DNA of 45,788 bases from JANJUB01 sp040081075. Its GTDB lineage: Bacteria; Armatimonadota; Fimbriimonadia; Fimbriimonadales; Fimbriimonadaceae. Location of the stretch: positions 1 through 45,788 of the forward strand of contig JBEBHJ010000023.1 in assembly GCA_040081075.1 (NCBI GenBank), in the 5' to 3' direction. Below are positions 25,829 through 33,563 of this stretch, one piece after another; positions within the stretch are counted from its first letter, which is position 1, and each line of letters opens with the position of its first letter. The notes under the pieces are model-generated. The model was not told the origin of the DNA, made no database searches, and was given only the letters and a program-made list of their open reading frames with translations. Made by a program: the position numbers and the translations under genes.

Positions 25829-26358
25829 GATGGCTCGTGACGGGTTATGGTCCGTTTGAACAAATCACGGAGAATGTTTCGGGATTGATTGCGCCCAAGC
25901 TTGGAGTTCCCTTCCACATTTTGGAGGTGTCGTATGCGGCCGTGGATGAGTTCATTTCCTCACTCGACCCGGATAGCTTTGATGCTTGGCTAGCTCTTGG
26001 GCACGCAATGGGTGAGCAGAGAATTCGCGTCGAGACGTTAGGGCGAAACACGATCGGACCGCGTCCCGATGTTCGGGGAGAGGGAAATCTTAACTCCGTA
26101 ATCAGGACAGGCGCTCCATCCATGTTGCCTTCAAGCTTGTGGGCACCCTTGAATCCCTTCGAGAACGACCAGATTCGGTTTGCCGATGATGCGGGCGGTT
26201 ATCTGTGCAACTACATCCTCTACCGCGGACTTGAGGCTTTTCCAAACAAACTCGTTGGATTCCTGCATCTCCCGCCCGCTGAACTGATGGCTGTTGAAAC
26301 CCAAGTCGAAGCGATAAGATCGCTGATGAACACCGCCGCCGCGGCTCATCAGAGGTAA
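25825..26358 (+). CDS. Pyroglutamyl-peptidase I family protein (peptidase C15)
   Basis: A 177-residue cysteine peptidase-like protein that would remove N-terminal pyroglutamate from peptides in the cytoplasm. The fold signature starts with WLVTGYGPFEQITENVSG. The catalytic triad can be placed: E70 in IRVETLGRN, C128 in AGGYLCNYILYRGL and H148 in VGFLHLPP. It is shorter than the usual 200-220 residues, mainly at the N-terminus and in the middle loops, but all three residues are there, so activity is plausible. Its ATG overlaps the murJ stop by 4 bases, which means translational coupling with a wall-synthesis gene. It ends at a strong hairpin terminator shared with the convergent lipoprotein gene. 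Confidence 0.88.
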   Translation: MRWLVTGYGPFEQITENVSGLIAPKLGVPFHILEVSYAAVDEFISSLDPDSFDAWLALGHAMGEQRIRVETLGRNTIGPRPDVRGEGNLNSVIRTGAPSMLPSSLWAPLNPFENDQIRFADDAGGYLCNYILYRGLEAFPNKLVGFLHLPPAELMAVETQVEAIRSLMNTAAAAHQR

Positions 26359-26393
26359 AAAAAAGCGGAGTGAACAATGTTCACTCCGCTTTT
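26357..26393. terminator. Bidirectional intrinsic terminator
   Basis: A perfect 15-bp stem (AAAAGCGGAGTGAAC, 26361-26375, with its complement at 26379-26393) surrounds a 3-base AAT loop. In the minus direction it is followed by eight T (complement of 26357-26364, partly inside the stem), a strong terminator for the lipoprotein gene at 26406. In the plus direction it ends with TTTT for the murJ-peptidase transcript. It separates two convergent units. Confidence 0.9.
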
Positions 26394-26405
26394 AGGGACT
26401 GAGAA

Positions 26406-26564
26406 CTACTCTCGAGCTGGGGCGTCGCCCCCAGCATCCTTCGTTTGTTGCTCAATCTCTTTGTATTTGTCGGCACCGCCACCGCTCTTAGCGGTGTCTC
26501 CACCTGAGCACCCAATAAGGGTGAGGCAGATGCAGGCGATCACGATCCCAATGAGCTTTCTCAT
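26406..26564 (-). CDS. Small lipoprotein of 52 residues, coupled to the pseudopilin
   Basis: MRKLIGIVIACICLTLIGCS is a clear lipoprotein signal with lipobox LIGC. The mature part of about 34 residues is Gly-rich, then charged (ADKYKEIEQQTKDAGGDAPA). It would be anchored in the envelope through its lipidated cysteine. The ATG at 26564 shares one base with the TAA of the pseudopilin gene (TAATG), so its translation is tied to that gene, and a role near the pilus or secretion apparatus is a reasonable guess. A longer open frame exists upstream but lies inside the pseudopilin and would hide the signal peptide. It ends at a strong terminator. Family unknown. Confidence 0.75.
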   Translation of the reverse strand: MRKLIGIVIACICLTLIGCSGGDTAKSGGGADKYKEIEQQTKDAGGDAPARE

Positions 26565-27526
26565 TATGGTGTGAGGGCCCAGAACGGATAGTCGATGTTT
26601 AGAGTTGGAGTTGTACCGGGTCGGTAGGTACCACTCGTTGCACCACAACCAGAGCCTGCAGCGTTTGTTGCGTTGAATTCGGCTGCCGTTGGCGTGAGAG
26701 CCAAGAAGCGAGCGGCGGAGATGTACTTCGCGCTGCCATCAGCAAATCCAACTACGACACCACCAGCGAAAACGCTTCGCTCGTCAATCTTGGTCGTGAT
26801 CTCGGCCATGTTCCAAGCATTCGCGCTTGCGCAACCGGTGCTCCTAAAGAGCCAGCGAGCCCAGAACTCTCGAACCGCCATCGGATAAACCGTTTGAGTC
26901 TCGAGTGGGTTGTTGATTGCATCAACAAGAACTGGCGAGAAGTTGACGGTTGGGTGAGCAAACTCGAACAAGAACATCGCTTGGGAGATGTTTGGAATCG
27001 AGTTCTGGTTGCCGCCAAGCCAGCTATTTCGCAATCGGCCAGGAGAGCCGAGTGGGCGATTATAGGTGTTCAACGCACCGGTGAGAGCGAGGTTGATAGC
27101 AAACCCGCCCATGATTTCTGAGTCTTGGCTCCACTGACCGAGGTTATCTAGTTTTGGACGACCTGGGTGCTCGAAGATTTGAACGTTCTTCATGTACGGC
27201 ATCATCCACTTCTGCCAAGCATAGTGGTTCGTTCGATAGAAGAAGTTTGGACCAACGCATCCTTGACCAGTTGCGTTGAACGGTTGTGTGTTCAAAGCTG
27301 TGTTCAAGGCTGATTTGTCTTGACAGTCGTCGTTGCGAGGATACATATCATCCGCATCTGCCATGTAAAGCAAAACGGACGTTGAAATCTGTTTTTGGTT
27401 CGAAATCGCAACAGCTTTCTTTGCGGCGGCTTTCGCTTGAGCAAAGACTGGGAAAAGAATGGCCGCAAGAATCGCGATAATGGCGATTACGACCAGAAGT
27501 TCAATAAGAGTAAATGCACGCTTCAT
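26564..27526 (-). CDS. Type IV pilin-like pseudopilin with N-terminal methylation motif
   Basis: A 320-residue prepilin-type protein. After the short leader MKRA it has the processing and helix motif FTLIELLVVIAIIAILAAIL, then FPVFAQAKAAAKK. A prepilin peptidase would cut before the F, and the mature protein joins a pilus or type II secretion-like pseudopilus. The large globular part has MADADDMYPRND near residue 56 and a DG motif near the C-terminus (VVVGFADGSAKYI), the pattern of the DUF1559/H-X9-DG type pseudopilins that are multiplied in Armatimonadota and Planctomycetota. The start at 27526 is chosen because the leader fits; an upstream in-frame start (27562) would put 12 residues before it. 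The upstream 160 bp hold TACAAT near 27606-27611, giving a leader of about 75 nt. Confidence 0.9.
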   Translation of the reverse strand: MKRAFTLIELLVVIAIIAILAAILFPVFAQAKAAAKKAVAISNQKQISTSVLLYMADADDMYPRNDDCQDKSALNTALNTQPFNATGQGCVGPNFFYRTNHYAWQKWMMPYMKNVQIFEHPGRPKLDNLGQWSQDSEIMGGFAINLALTGALNTYNRPLGSPGRLRNSWLGGNQNSIPNISQAMFLFEFAHPTVNFSPVLVDAINNPLETQTVYPMAVREFWARWLFRSTGCASANAWNMAEITTKIDERSVFAGGVVVGFADGSAKYISAARFLALTPTAAEFNATNAAGSGCGATSGTYRPGTTPTLNIDYPFWALTP

Positions 27527-27649
27527 AAGACCTAACACTCCGATGGCCCAACTTCCGCACATCCTGCGCGAATAAACTTCCCGGTCACAAAGTTGTCCAA
27601 TATTATTGTACCAAAAAATCGGAGCGTCGCTTCAAAATTTTGTTAGCAT

Positions 27650-27672
27650 TTTATGAACAAACGGTTCATAAA
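27650..27672. repeat. Inverted repeat, possible operator or weak hairpin
   Basis: TTTATGAAC (27650-27658) and GTTCATAAA (27664-27672) form a perfect 9-bp inverted repeat with a 5-base spacer, about 20 bp past the stop of the 694-residue secreted protein and 125 bp upstream of the pseudopilin start. No T-run follows on either strand, so it is a poor terminator. The symmetry would also suit a dimeric regulator. Confidence 0.4.
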
Positions 27673-27691
27673 GCGTGCGTGTATCTCACTT

Positions 27692-29776
27692 TTACGGATT
27701 GATTCGGAACGATCCGGTCTTCTCACCAGCTGATACTCTTGCGGTAACAATCACGTTTTGAATCGATGCCACGGCCGATGTCGTTATTGGGAATGTTACG
27801 CTCGTTGCGCCAGCCGGGACCGTTACCAAACTGGGTACGGTCGAGAAAGCGGAGTTGTCCAAAATCGCGATGTCTCGGCCTCCCGGGCCAGCCACACCAT
27901 TGATCACAACGCGACACGAGGTGGATTGGCCACCCGTTACGCTTGTCGGCGTAAACTCGAGCGCAGTTGGGATGAGCGGCGTGAGCGTGAGCGGCTGAGA
28001 GCGAGTCACTCCGCCAAAGGTTGCGAAGATCGTCGTGTTCACCGTGCTAGTGATTGCTGTAACCGTGATTTGGAAGTTCTTGGTGAGCGTATTAGCCAAA
28101 ACGGTAACCGTTGCAGGGGTTGTGACCAATGAACTGTTATCCGACGTCGCGAAGACCGTATTCGTTGTCTGGGTTCGATCCATCGTGATGGTGCCAAGAA
28201 CCGAGTTTTGACCAGCCACGCTTGACTTGTTGAGAGCGAGCGTGAAATCGAACGGAATTGATAGCACCTTGAAGAACCCTGTTCTCCAGAAATTGTCCGC
28301 CCGGACATTCATATGTCCGATCCAGAACGTTTGATTGTCACTAGGATCCACCGATACAGCGGAATAGTCGCCCCAACGGTTTTGTGAGTAGTTGTTTCCA
28401 GCAGAGCTCTCTAAAACTACTGGGGTTCCCATAGTTCCGGCAGGATCAGTCGATCTTCGCGAGGCTACCATAATGTCGGCCGTGATCGAGGGGGACGATC
28501 GCGTAAAGCCGACAGTAATCTGGTCATTTGCGTTTATCGATATCGAGCCCATATGGCAGTCTTGCCCCGCAATAGAAATATCGCCAGATTGTCCAAGCGT
28601 TACGGCATTGGTGGTTGTATTTACGTTGAACTGATACCAGCGCGCCTTGATGAGGCCGCCACTGTTGTTATTGTGAATCGCAACGATCTTGCCGTTCCGA
28701 AAGACAGCGTTATAGCAACGACCATCCATGCTGTCGAGGAACTGACCGTTCGTTGATCTGGCGCCCGAGGTGGGCGAAGCGAAAGTCGGAACCGTCACAT
28801 CTACCGTCGTCTTGGTCGGAACGGTCGTAACATTGTCAATCCGGTGGATATGCCACTTGGTCGTACCACCAAAGTGCGCGTTCGCAAAGTAGGATTTATT
28901 TAGGGTTGGGTCAAAATTCTCAACCGCTTGTGGGGTCCAAGTCTCAAAAACCTCATCTTTGATTACCGACACTGTGATCGCGGCGCCTGTGAGCGCCTCG
29001 GCCTTACGAACCACAAAGAATGCGCAACCCGGTACGCCGCCCTGAAATCCAAAGCTATTACCACCCATAAGAATGCCATCCTTGTTGTAACCGAGACTCA
29101 CGTAGTCTTGCCACGTAACAACTCCACCGTAATCTACCCTTCCCTCAATTCGGTAGCGGTTCCAGTTGCCATTGGGGTTACTGTCATCGGAGACCCCAAT
29201 CAGAATTCCGGACTTGCCTGTCTGGTTGGTGCCGTCTTGCTGCTCAAGGCACATGACAATCCACCGTTGAGCGATATGATCATAAACCACCTTCGGATCG
29301 AAAAGAAAGTTGGTTTGCCGCTGACCACTAAAGAACGTGTCGAGATCTTGGTTGAATTGCTCCGTCCCGGTGGCTTTGTCATAAAAGGCGATGCGAGTGT
29401 TGACCATGAAGACCACATGGTTTGGACCAACGCCTGAAGAAGGGTCCGGCGGAACCGAGGATGGATCTTCGGGACCGCGAAAATACGCAGCTCGATGAAC
29501 TGGGCTGACATAGTCGCCGATTATGCCCGCGACTAATGAGTTCGGCTCGGTCCGGCCCGATCCGCCAATCTTTACGCGATCAAAAATGCTACGCCCAGGG
29601 TTCTCAGGGCGCTTAAATCTTAGCCGAACGGTGTGATCAATCTGCGGTAGTAGCTGTTTGGTGTCGAGGGGTGCACCAGGCTGAACCTGAAATTGCTGTG
29701 TTGATGCCACCGTTTGGGCACCTGCAACCGTCGCGACAGCTAAAGCAAAAAGGGAAATCAAGGATCGAATACGCAT
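27692..29776 (-). CDS. Large secreted protein with C-terminal beta repeats
   Basis: A 694-residue exported protein. The signal peptide is MRIRSLISLFALAVATVAGAQ. Residues about 90-500 look like a beta-propeller-like or lectin-like domain, with GVGPNHVVFMVNTRIAFYDK, then QRWIVMCLEQQDG and DSMDGRCYNAVFRNGKIVAI; I do not recognise its family. The C-terminus holds two related repeats of about 92 residues (from about 511 and 602), each ending in patterns like VTVPAGATSVTFPITTSAV. Similar repeats occur four times in the protease encoded just upstream. The protein probably acts at or outside the cell surface. It is preceded by the terminator of the upstream gene, so it has its own promoter in the roughly 35 bp before the ATG. 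Confidence 0.75.
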   Translation of the reverse strand: MRIRSLISLFALAVATVAGAQTVASTQQFQVQPGAPLDTKQLLPQIDHTVRLRFKRPENPGRSIFDRVKIGGSGRTEPNSLVAGIIGDYVSPVHRAAYFRGPEDPSSVPPDPSSGVGPNHVVFMVNTRIAFYDKATGTEQFNQDLDTFFSGQRQTNFLFDPKVVYDHIAQRWIVMCLEQQDGTNQTGKSGILIGVSDDSNPNGNWNRYRIEGRVDYGGVVTWQDYVSLGYNKDGILMGGNSFGFQGGVPGCAFFVVRKAEALTGAAITVSVIKDEVFETWTPQAVENFDPTLNKSYFANAHFGGTTKWHIHRIDNVTTVPTKTTVDVTVPTFASPTSGARSTNGQFLDSMDGRCYNAVFRNGKIVAIHNNNSGGLIKARWYQFNVNTTTNAVTLGQSGDISIAGQDCHMGSISINANDQITVGFTRSSPSITADIMVASRRSTDPAGTMGTPVVLESSAGNNYSQNRWGDYSAVSVDPSDNQTFWIGHMNVRADNFWRTGFFKVLSIPFDFTLALNKSSVAGQNSVLGTITMDRTQTTNTVFATSDNSSLVTTPATVTVLANTLTKNFQITVTAITSTVNTTIFATFGGVTRSQPLTLTPLIPTALEFTPTSVTGGQSTSCRVVINGVAGPGGRDIAILDNSAFSTVPSLVTVPAGATSVTFPITTSAVASIQNVIVTARVSAGEKTGSFRINP

Positions 29777-29808
29777 AGGGGCTCTCAGTTCTCCAATTAA
29801 TATAGACG

Positions 29809-29837
29809 AAAAGCCCCCGCACGATCGTGCGGGGGCT
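29809..29837 (-). terminator. Intrinsic terminator of the metalloprotease gene (26-bp perfect palindrome)
   Basis: 29812-29824 and 29825-29837 are exact reverse complements, a GC-rich 26-base palindrome (arm AGCCCCCGCACGA). As RNA it folds into a long stem with a GATC loop. On the minus strand it is followed by TTTT (29812-29809), right for ending transcription of the gene that stops at 29863. The plus strand has no T-run after the stem. Confidence 0.85.
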
Positions 29838-29862
29838 CGTTAGGATTGTATGAGTTTTCAGG

Positions 29863-32800
29863 TTAATGTCGTACAACAACCACTGTTGCGGTTCGAGTTC
29901 GACCGTTACGGGTAGCCGTAACGATGCGAGTTACCGAGTTCGCGGGGTTGGTCGTTTGAACAGTAAACGTGGCCGAGTTTTGCTGAGCCGGGATGGTTAC
30001 AGTCGCCGGGACGATCACTTCGGGACCGTTCGACGAAAGATTAACCACGAAGCCCGCCGCCGCCTTGCCGTTTGCCACAACCGTGCCCGTAGTGCTGGTG
30101 TTACCCTCCACCGTTCGGGGAGTGATGGTTAGGAACTGCAAGTCCGCAGGCAGAATCGAAATCCAGGTGGATTTGATCTGACTTCCGGTGATCGCGTACG
30201 TGTAACCATACTTCACGTTTGTCTTTTCGGCAACGCCGGCCGTACCCACATTGAAGGTGACACTTGCCGAGCCGGCTGGAACCACCACATTTGCAGGGGC
30301 GTTCACAGCAACCCCGTTGTTCACGAGGTAGTTTCGATTTAGCGTCAATCCACCACTTGGCGCGGGAGCGTTCATGGTGATCGTGGTGCTGATGGCGTTG
30401 CCACCAACGATGCCACTTGGCGTAGCAATCGAAACGATGTTAAACGGAACAAGCGTGATCGGGAAAGTAACGCTCGTTGTTCCCAACGATGCAGTGATTG
30501 TCCGGTTGGTGTTCGCCGCAACAGCCTTGGTCAAAACCGTGAAGGTGTTGCCCATGGTGTTACCAGCGATGATCACATACTGAGGCACCGTCACGTCGGT
30601 TGCACCGCCATCGCTGAGGTTAATCACTGCTCCGCCAGGAGGGCAGATATTGCGGAGATTAACTCGACCGATTGCGTTTGCGCCGCCACCAATGATTTGA
30701 GGCGTAACCGTAACGCTATCAAGCTGGACTGATGGGACGATCGTGATGCTAGCGGTTCGAGTGCTCGAACCGAGCGTCGCGGTCAACGTAGCGATAACTT
30801 CCGAGGTCGTGGTCGCGGTGTTAGCCGAGAAGTTGCCCACGGTTTGTCCGTTAGCCACGGTTGCGGTTGCCGGTGGCAACAGCTTTGGTGAGTTGCTCGA
30901 AAGAGCGACATCGGCCTGACCGATTGCGCCCGATGAGAGCGTGACGGTGCCGTTGATTGAGAATCCACCAACCACTTGACCGGTCGCAAATGCAACGCTG
31001 TCAAGCGGAGGCTGGTTGATCGGAATAATCTTAAAGACTGAGTCCGAAATGTCATAGAACACGTTGCTTGCGCCTTCAACAATGATTCGCGCACTCGTTG
31101 TATTCACGTTTGGAAGCGTGACGGTGGCAGCACCATCGTTGTTGGTACCGGCGAGCAGCACGGTTGCCGTGTCATTTTCATAGCTCGAACCGCCGTCGGT
31201 CGAGAGCAGAATATTGACCTTAGCCGTACCGCCTGAACCTCCAACATCCCATGTGACGTTGAGAGCGCCACCGCCATTTGCGGTGATATTCGTGTTCGGG
31301 CTGGTTACCTTGAATGGGGCACCGCTAACCGTAACTTTCATATCATCAAATGCGTATGCTCCACCACCGGGGCGATTGTCTCGCACGGTGAGCCTAAAGT
31401 TCGCGATTCGATCAGATGTGATCAAAGGCTCCCACTTATCAGTTCCGCCGGATAGCACCGTGGCAAGCTTGGGCAAGAAGCGATTCTTGTTTGGGCTTGG
31501 ATTTACGGATCGGAAGATTGGCGTCGGGTTGCCGCCGAAGCCATTGTCATATTGCTCCCAGCAATAGGTGAGTGGATCATTATTGGCGTCGGTTCCTACT
31601 CCGCGAAGCTTCATGGGCGTCGATTGCGGAACGGTTACGTCAAGACCCGCGTTTGCCGTTGGCAATGCATTGCCATTAGCGGTCTCGCTTCCACCTGAAC
31701 CCGCATTGTTTCGCCAAACGTTGATCTGCTCTTGGTTGAAGGCGTGGAAATAGGGATCTGAGTGAGGCTGAATGTTGCTCGCCGCTCCGCAGATGCCGGC
31801 GTATCCCATAATTGTGGTGGCGCTGCCTGGTTCGTAAGCCGAATCTCCAGCGTTGCCGCCGCCGCAATCGAAGAACGTGTGCTCGCCACCAAACTGGTGT
31901 CCAAGTTCGTGGGCTACGTAGTCAATATCGAACTCATCATCAAACGGATGATCCCAGCCCGTTGCGCCCTTAGCCTTCTGACCCGTGATGCCGACTACAG
32001 GGATTCCGCCAGCAACGCCGCCAGATCCAGTCGTCATTACGTGTCCGACATCGTAGTTCGCATCTCCAATATCGGAGTCGCAAACGTTTTGATTCTCTTG
32101 AAGCATCGCAAAAACGTCGGTTCCGGTGTAAGGATCGGAGTCGGCGCCTTGATAGGCTTTGATTCGAATCGCCGACATGGTCAGCGAGAAATCAACTTCG
32201 TAAACCTGGTTCAATCGGTTAATTGTGGTTGCCATCGCGGCTTCCGCAGTGGGGATCGAACCAAAGAAGGCGGTGTACTCGCCAGTTGCGTTCATCGCAA
32301 GGCGATACGTCTTCAACGAAGTTCCGCTAGCGAGAATCTGTACTCCAGAGCTTCCGCGGCCAATCCGCTCGAGCGGAGACGCAGGTCGCGTAAAGCAGGT
32401 CATTCCCTTGGGGTGATAGTTGTCAGCGCGGTAATAGGTGACCACCTTGCTAACATCCCCAATCTTCGGAGGGTCGATTACAAAAGCACCTTTGCTGCTG
32501 TATACGAGGCCATGGAAGCCGTTGACGCCGTAGTCAAGCCGGCCGCTCATGAATGGGTCGTCAATGCCCCAAACCTTAAAAGTCTTGATATTAATTCGCG
32601 CGGCCTCCCGAGACGACATGATCGGGGATTCTGCGATCTTAACGCGAACTGTTTTGCCATCCGGGGTCGGCAGTTCCATCACTTTGAAACGAGTCAGTCC
32701 ACGTACATCATGTAGAGGAACAGTAGCTAAGAAATCCTTGAGTTGAGCGGCGTTAATTTTATATTGATCGTAACTCGTAACCCAAGGCAAGGCTGGATGT

Positions 32801-32898
32801 CCACTCTCATCTACCTGAAACGCGCTTCGGACAAAGATGTCCTGAGCCGACGCTCCGGTGATGGCCAGACAAGCCGTCAGGAGAATACATGTTCGCAT
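29863..32898 (-). CDS. Secreted metzincin protease (reprolysin-like) with Ig-like and beta repeats
   Basis: A 1011-residue exported zinc endopeptidase. The signal peptide is MRTCILLTACLAITGASAQ, followed by a propeptide-like region. The catalytic domain has the metzincin zinc motif HELGHQFGGEH (about residues 329-339; HExxHxxGxxH) and a Met-turn IMGYAG about 25 residues later, like the reprolysin-like M12B/M72-type bacterial proteases. The middle part has an Ig/PKD-like domain (LPTANAGLDVTVPQSTPMKL) and a domain with LNVTWDVGGSGGTAKVNILL. Four C-terminal repeats of 93-100 residues begin near 630, 724, 819 and 919. A promoter-like TTGTGC-N18-TAAAAT ends 9 nt before the ATG. It ends at a strong terminator. 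Substrate is unknown; the repeats may fix it to the surface. Confidence 0.9.
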   Translation of the reverse strand: MRTCILLTACLAITGASAQDIFVRSAFQVDESGHPALPWVTSYDQYKINAAQLKDFLATVPLHDVRGLTRFKVMELPTPDGKTVRVKIAESPIMSSREAARINIKTFKVWGIDDPFMSGRLDYGVNGFHGLVYSSKGAFVIDPPKIGDVSKVVTYYRADNYHPKGMTCFTRPASPLERIGRGSSGVQILASGTSLKTYRLAMNATGEYTAFFGSIPTAEAAMATTINRLNQVYEVDFSLTMSAIRIKAYQGADSDPYTGTDVFAMLQENQNVCDSDIGDANYDVGHVMTTGSGGVAGGIPVVGITGQKAKGATGWDHPFDDEFDIDYVAHELGHQFGGEHTFFDCGGGNAGDSAYEPGSATTIMGYAGICGAASNIQPHSDPYFHAFNQEQINVWRNNAGSGGSETANGNALPTANAGLDVTVPQSTPMKLRGVGTDANNDPLTYCWEQYDNGFGGNPTPIFRSVNPSPNKNRFLPKLATVLSGGTDKWEPLITSDRIANFRLTVRDNRPGGGAYAFDDMKVTVSGAPFKVTSPNTNITANGGGALNVTWDVGGSGGTAKVNILLSTDGGSSYENDTATVLLAGTNNDGAATVTLPNVNTTSARIIVEGASNVFYDISDSVFKIIPINQPPLDSVAFATGQVVGGFSINGTVTLSSGAIGQADVALSSNSPKLLPPATATVANGQTVGNFSANTATTTSEVIATLTATLGSSTRTASITIVPSVQLDSVTVTPQIIGGGANAIGRVNLRNICPPGGAVINLSDGGATDVTVPQYVIIAGNTMGNTFTVLTKAVAANTNRTITASLGTTSVTFPITLVPFNIVSIATPSGIVGGNAISTTITMNAPAPSGGLTLNRNYLVNNGVAVNAPANVVVPAGSASVTFNVGTAGVAEKTNVKYGYTYAITGSQIKSTWISILPADLQFLTITPRTVEGNTSTTGTVVANGKAAAGFVVNLSSNGPEVIVPATVTIPAQQNSATFTVQTTNPANSVTRIVTATRNGRTRTATVVVVRH

Positions 32899-32907
32899 AG
32901 CAATCGC

Positions 32908-32937
32908 ATTTTACTAAGGTATTCAGCAATTGCACAA
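32908..32937 (-). promoter_or_regulatory. Promoter-like element of the metalloprotease gene
   Basis: On the minus strand TTGTGC (32937-32932) and TAAAAT (32913-32908) are 18 bases apart. TAAAAT ends 9 nt before the ATG at 32898, so a leader of at most two or three bases is predicted. No Shine-Dalgarno is present. Confidence 0.45.
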
Positions 32938-32948
32938 GCCCGTAGGGG

Positions 32949-33557
32949 TCAATTTATTGGCTTTGCCGGCGTTCCGACGTAAGTTTGCCCATCCGGAACC
33001 GGGCGGATGACGGTTGCCCCGGCCCCAACTACGCTCCAATTTCCGATAACGACGGCAGGAATCGCGGTTGCACCCGCTCCGACAAACGCGCCTTCGCCAA
33101 CCGTAACAATCCCGGCCAAATGGGCTCCAACCGCGATGTGAGCGTAGTTTCCGACTTTGCAATCGTGATCAACTGATGAAGATGAGTTGACGATGGAAAA
33201 ATCGCCAAGCGTGGCATCGGGCCCAACGCACGCGCCGAAGGCAATCAACGATCCCTTTCCGATTTCAGCGAATCGGGATACGGTTGCCTTTGGGTGCACA
33301 AGTGTCATCCAATCAGGACCAGATCCAAGCCGCTCAACGATTGCCTTGCGTATGCGGTTGTTACCAATGGCAATAAAGAGCTGACTTCCATGATCCTGCC
33401 AGGCGTCGATCGCGCCGAGAACCGGAAAACCGTGGATGCTTGAGCCCGTCTTGTTGGGGTCGTCATCGAGAAAGCCAGTCACCCCTAGGCCAAGTTCCAA
33501 TGCGATATCCAAGGCAACCTTGGCGTGCCCGCCCGTGCCAAGAATGAGGAGTGCCAT
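32949..33557 (-). CDS. NeuD/PglD-type sugar O- or N-acetyltransferase
   Basis: A 202-residue left-handed beta-helix acetyltransferase. The N-terminal part is a small Rossmann-like domain that binds the sugar nucleotide (LLILGTGGHAKVALDIALE, then GFLDDDP). The C-terminal part is the hexapeptide-repeat helix with the catalytic histidine in NSSSSVDHDCKVGNYAHIAV, HLAGIVTVGEGAFVGAGATA and the ending YVGTPAKPI. It would acetylate an amino sugar or sialic-acid-like sugar with acetyl-CoA in the cytoplasm for surface glycan. It starts 6 bp after the fmt stop, so it is probably the third gene of def-fmt. A CATAAT that overlaps the fmt stop lies 5 nt before its ATG and could give it a separate leaderless transcript. 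Confidence 0.88.
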   Translation of the reverse strand: MALLILGTGGHAKVALDIALELGLGVTGFLDDDPNKTGSSIHGFPVLGAIDAWQDHGSQLFIAIGNNRIRKAIVERLGSGPDWMTLVHPKATVSRFAEIGKGSLIAFGACVGPDATLGDFSIVNSSSSVDHDCKVGNYAHIAVGAHLAGIVTVGEGAFVGAGATAIPAVVIGNWSVVGAGATVIRPVPDGQTYVGTPAKPIN

Positions 33558-33563
33558 GCCCCA

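Noticed and set aside
27650..27672. Inverted repeat as a terminator for the 694-residue protein gene
   Set aside because: The stem is AT-rich with no T-run after it on the minus strand; kept only as a possible operator.
31762..32715. 317-codon plus-strand open frame inside the metalloprotease gene
   Set aside because: It is antisense to the zinc-binding catalytic domain, shows no motif or signal, and its Arg/Ser/Ala-rich text is what the reverse of a well-coded gene gives.
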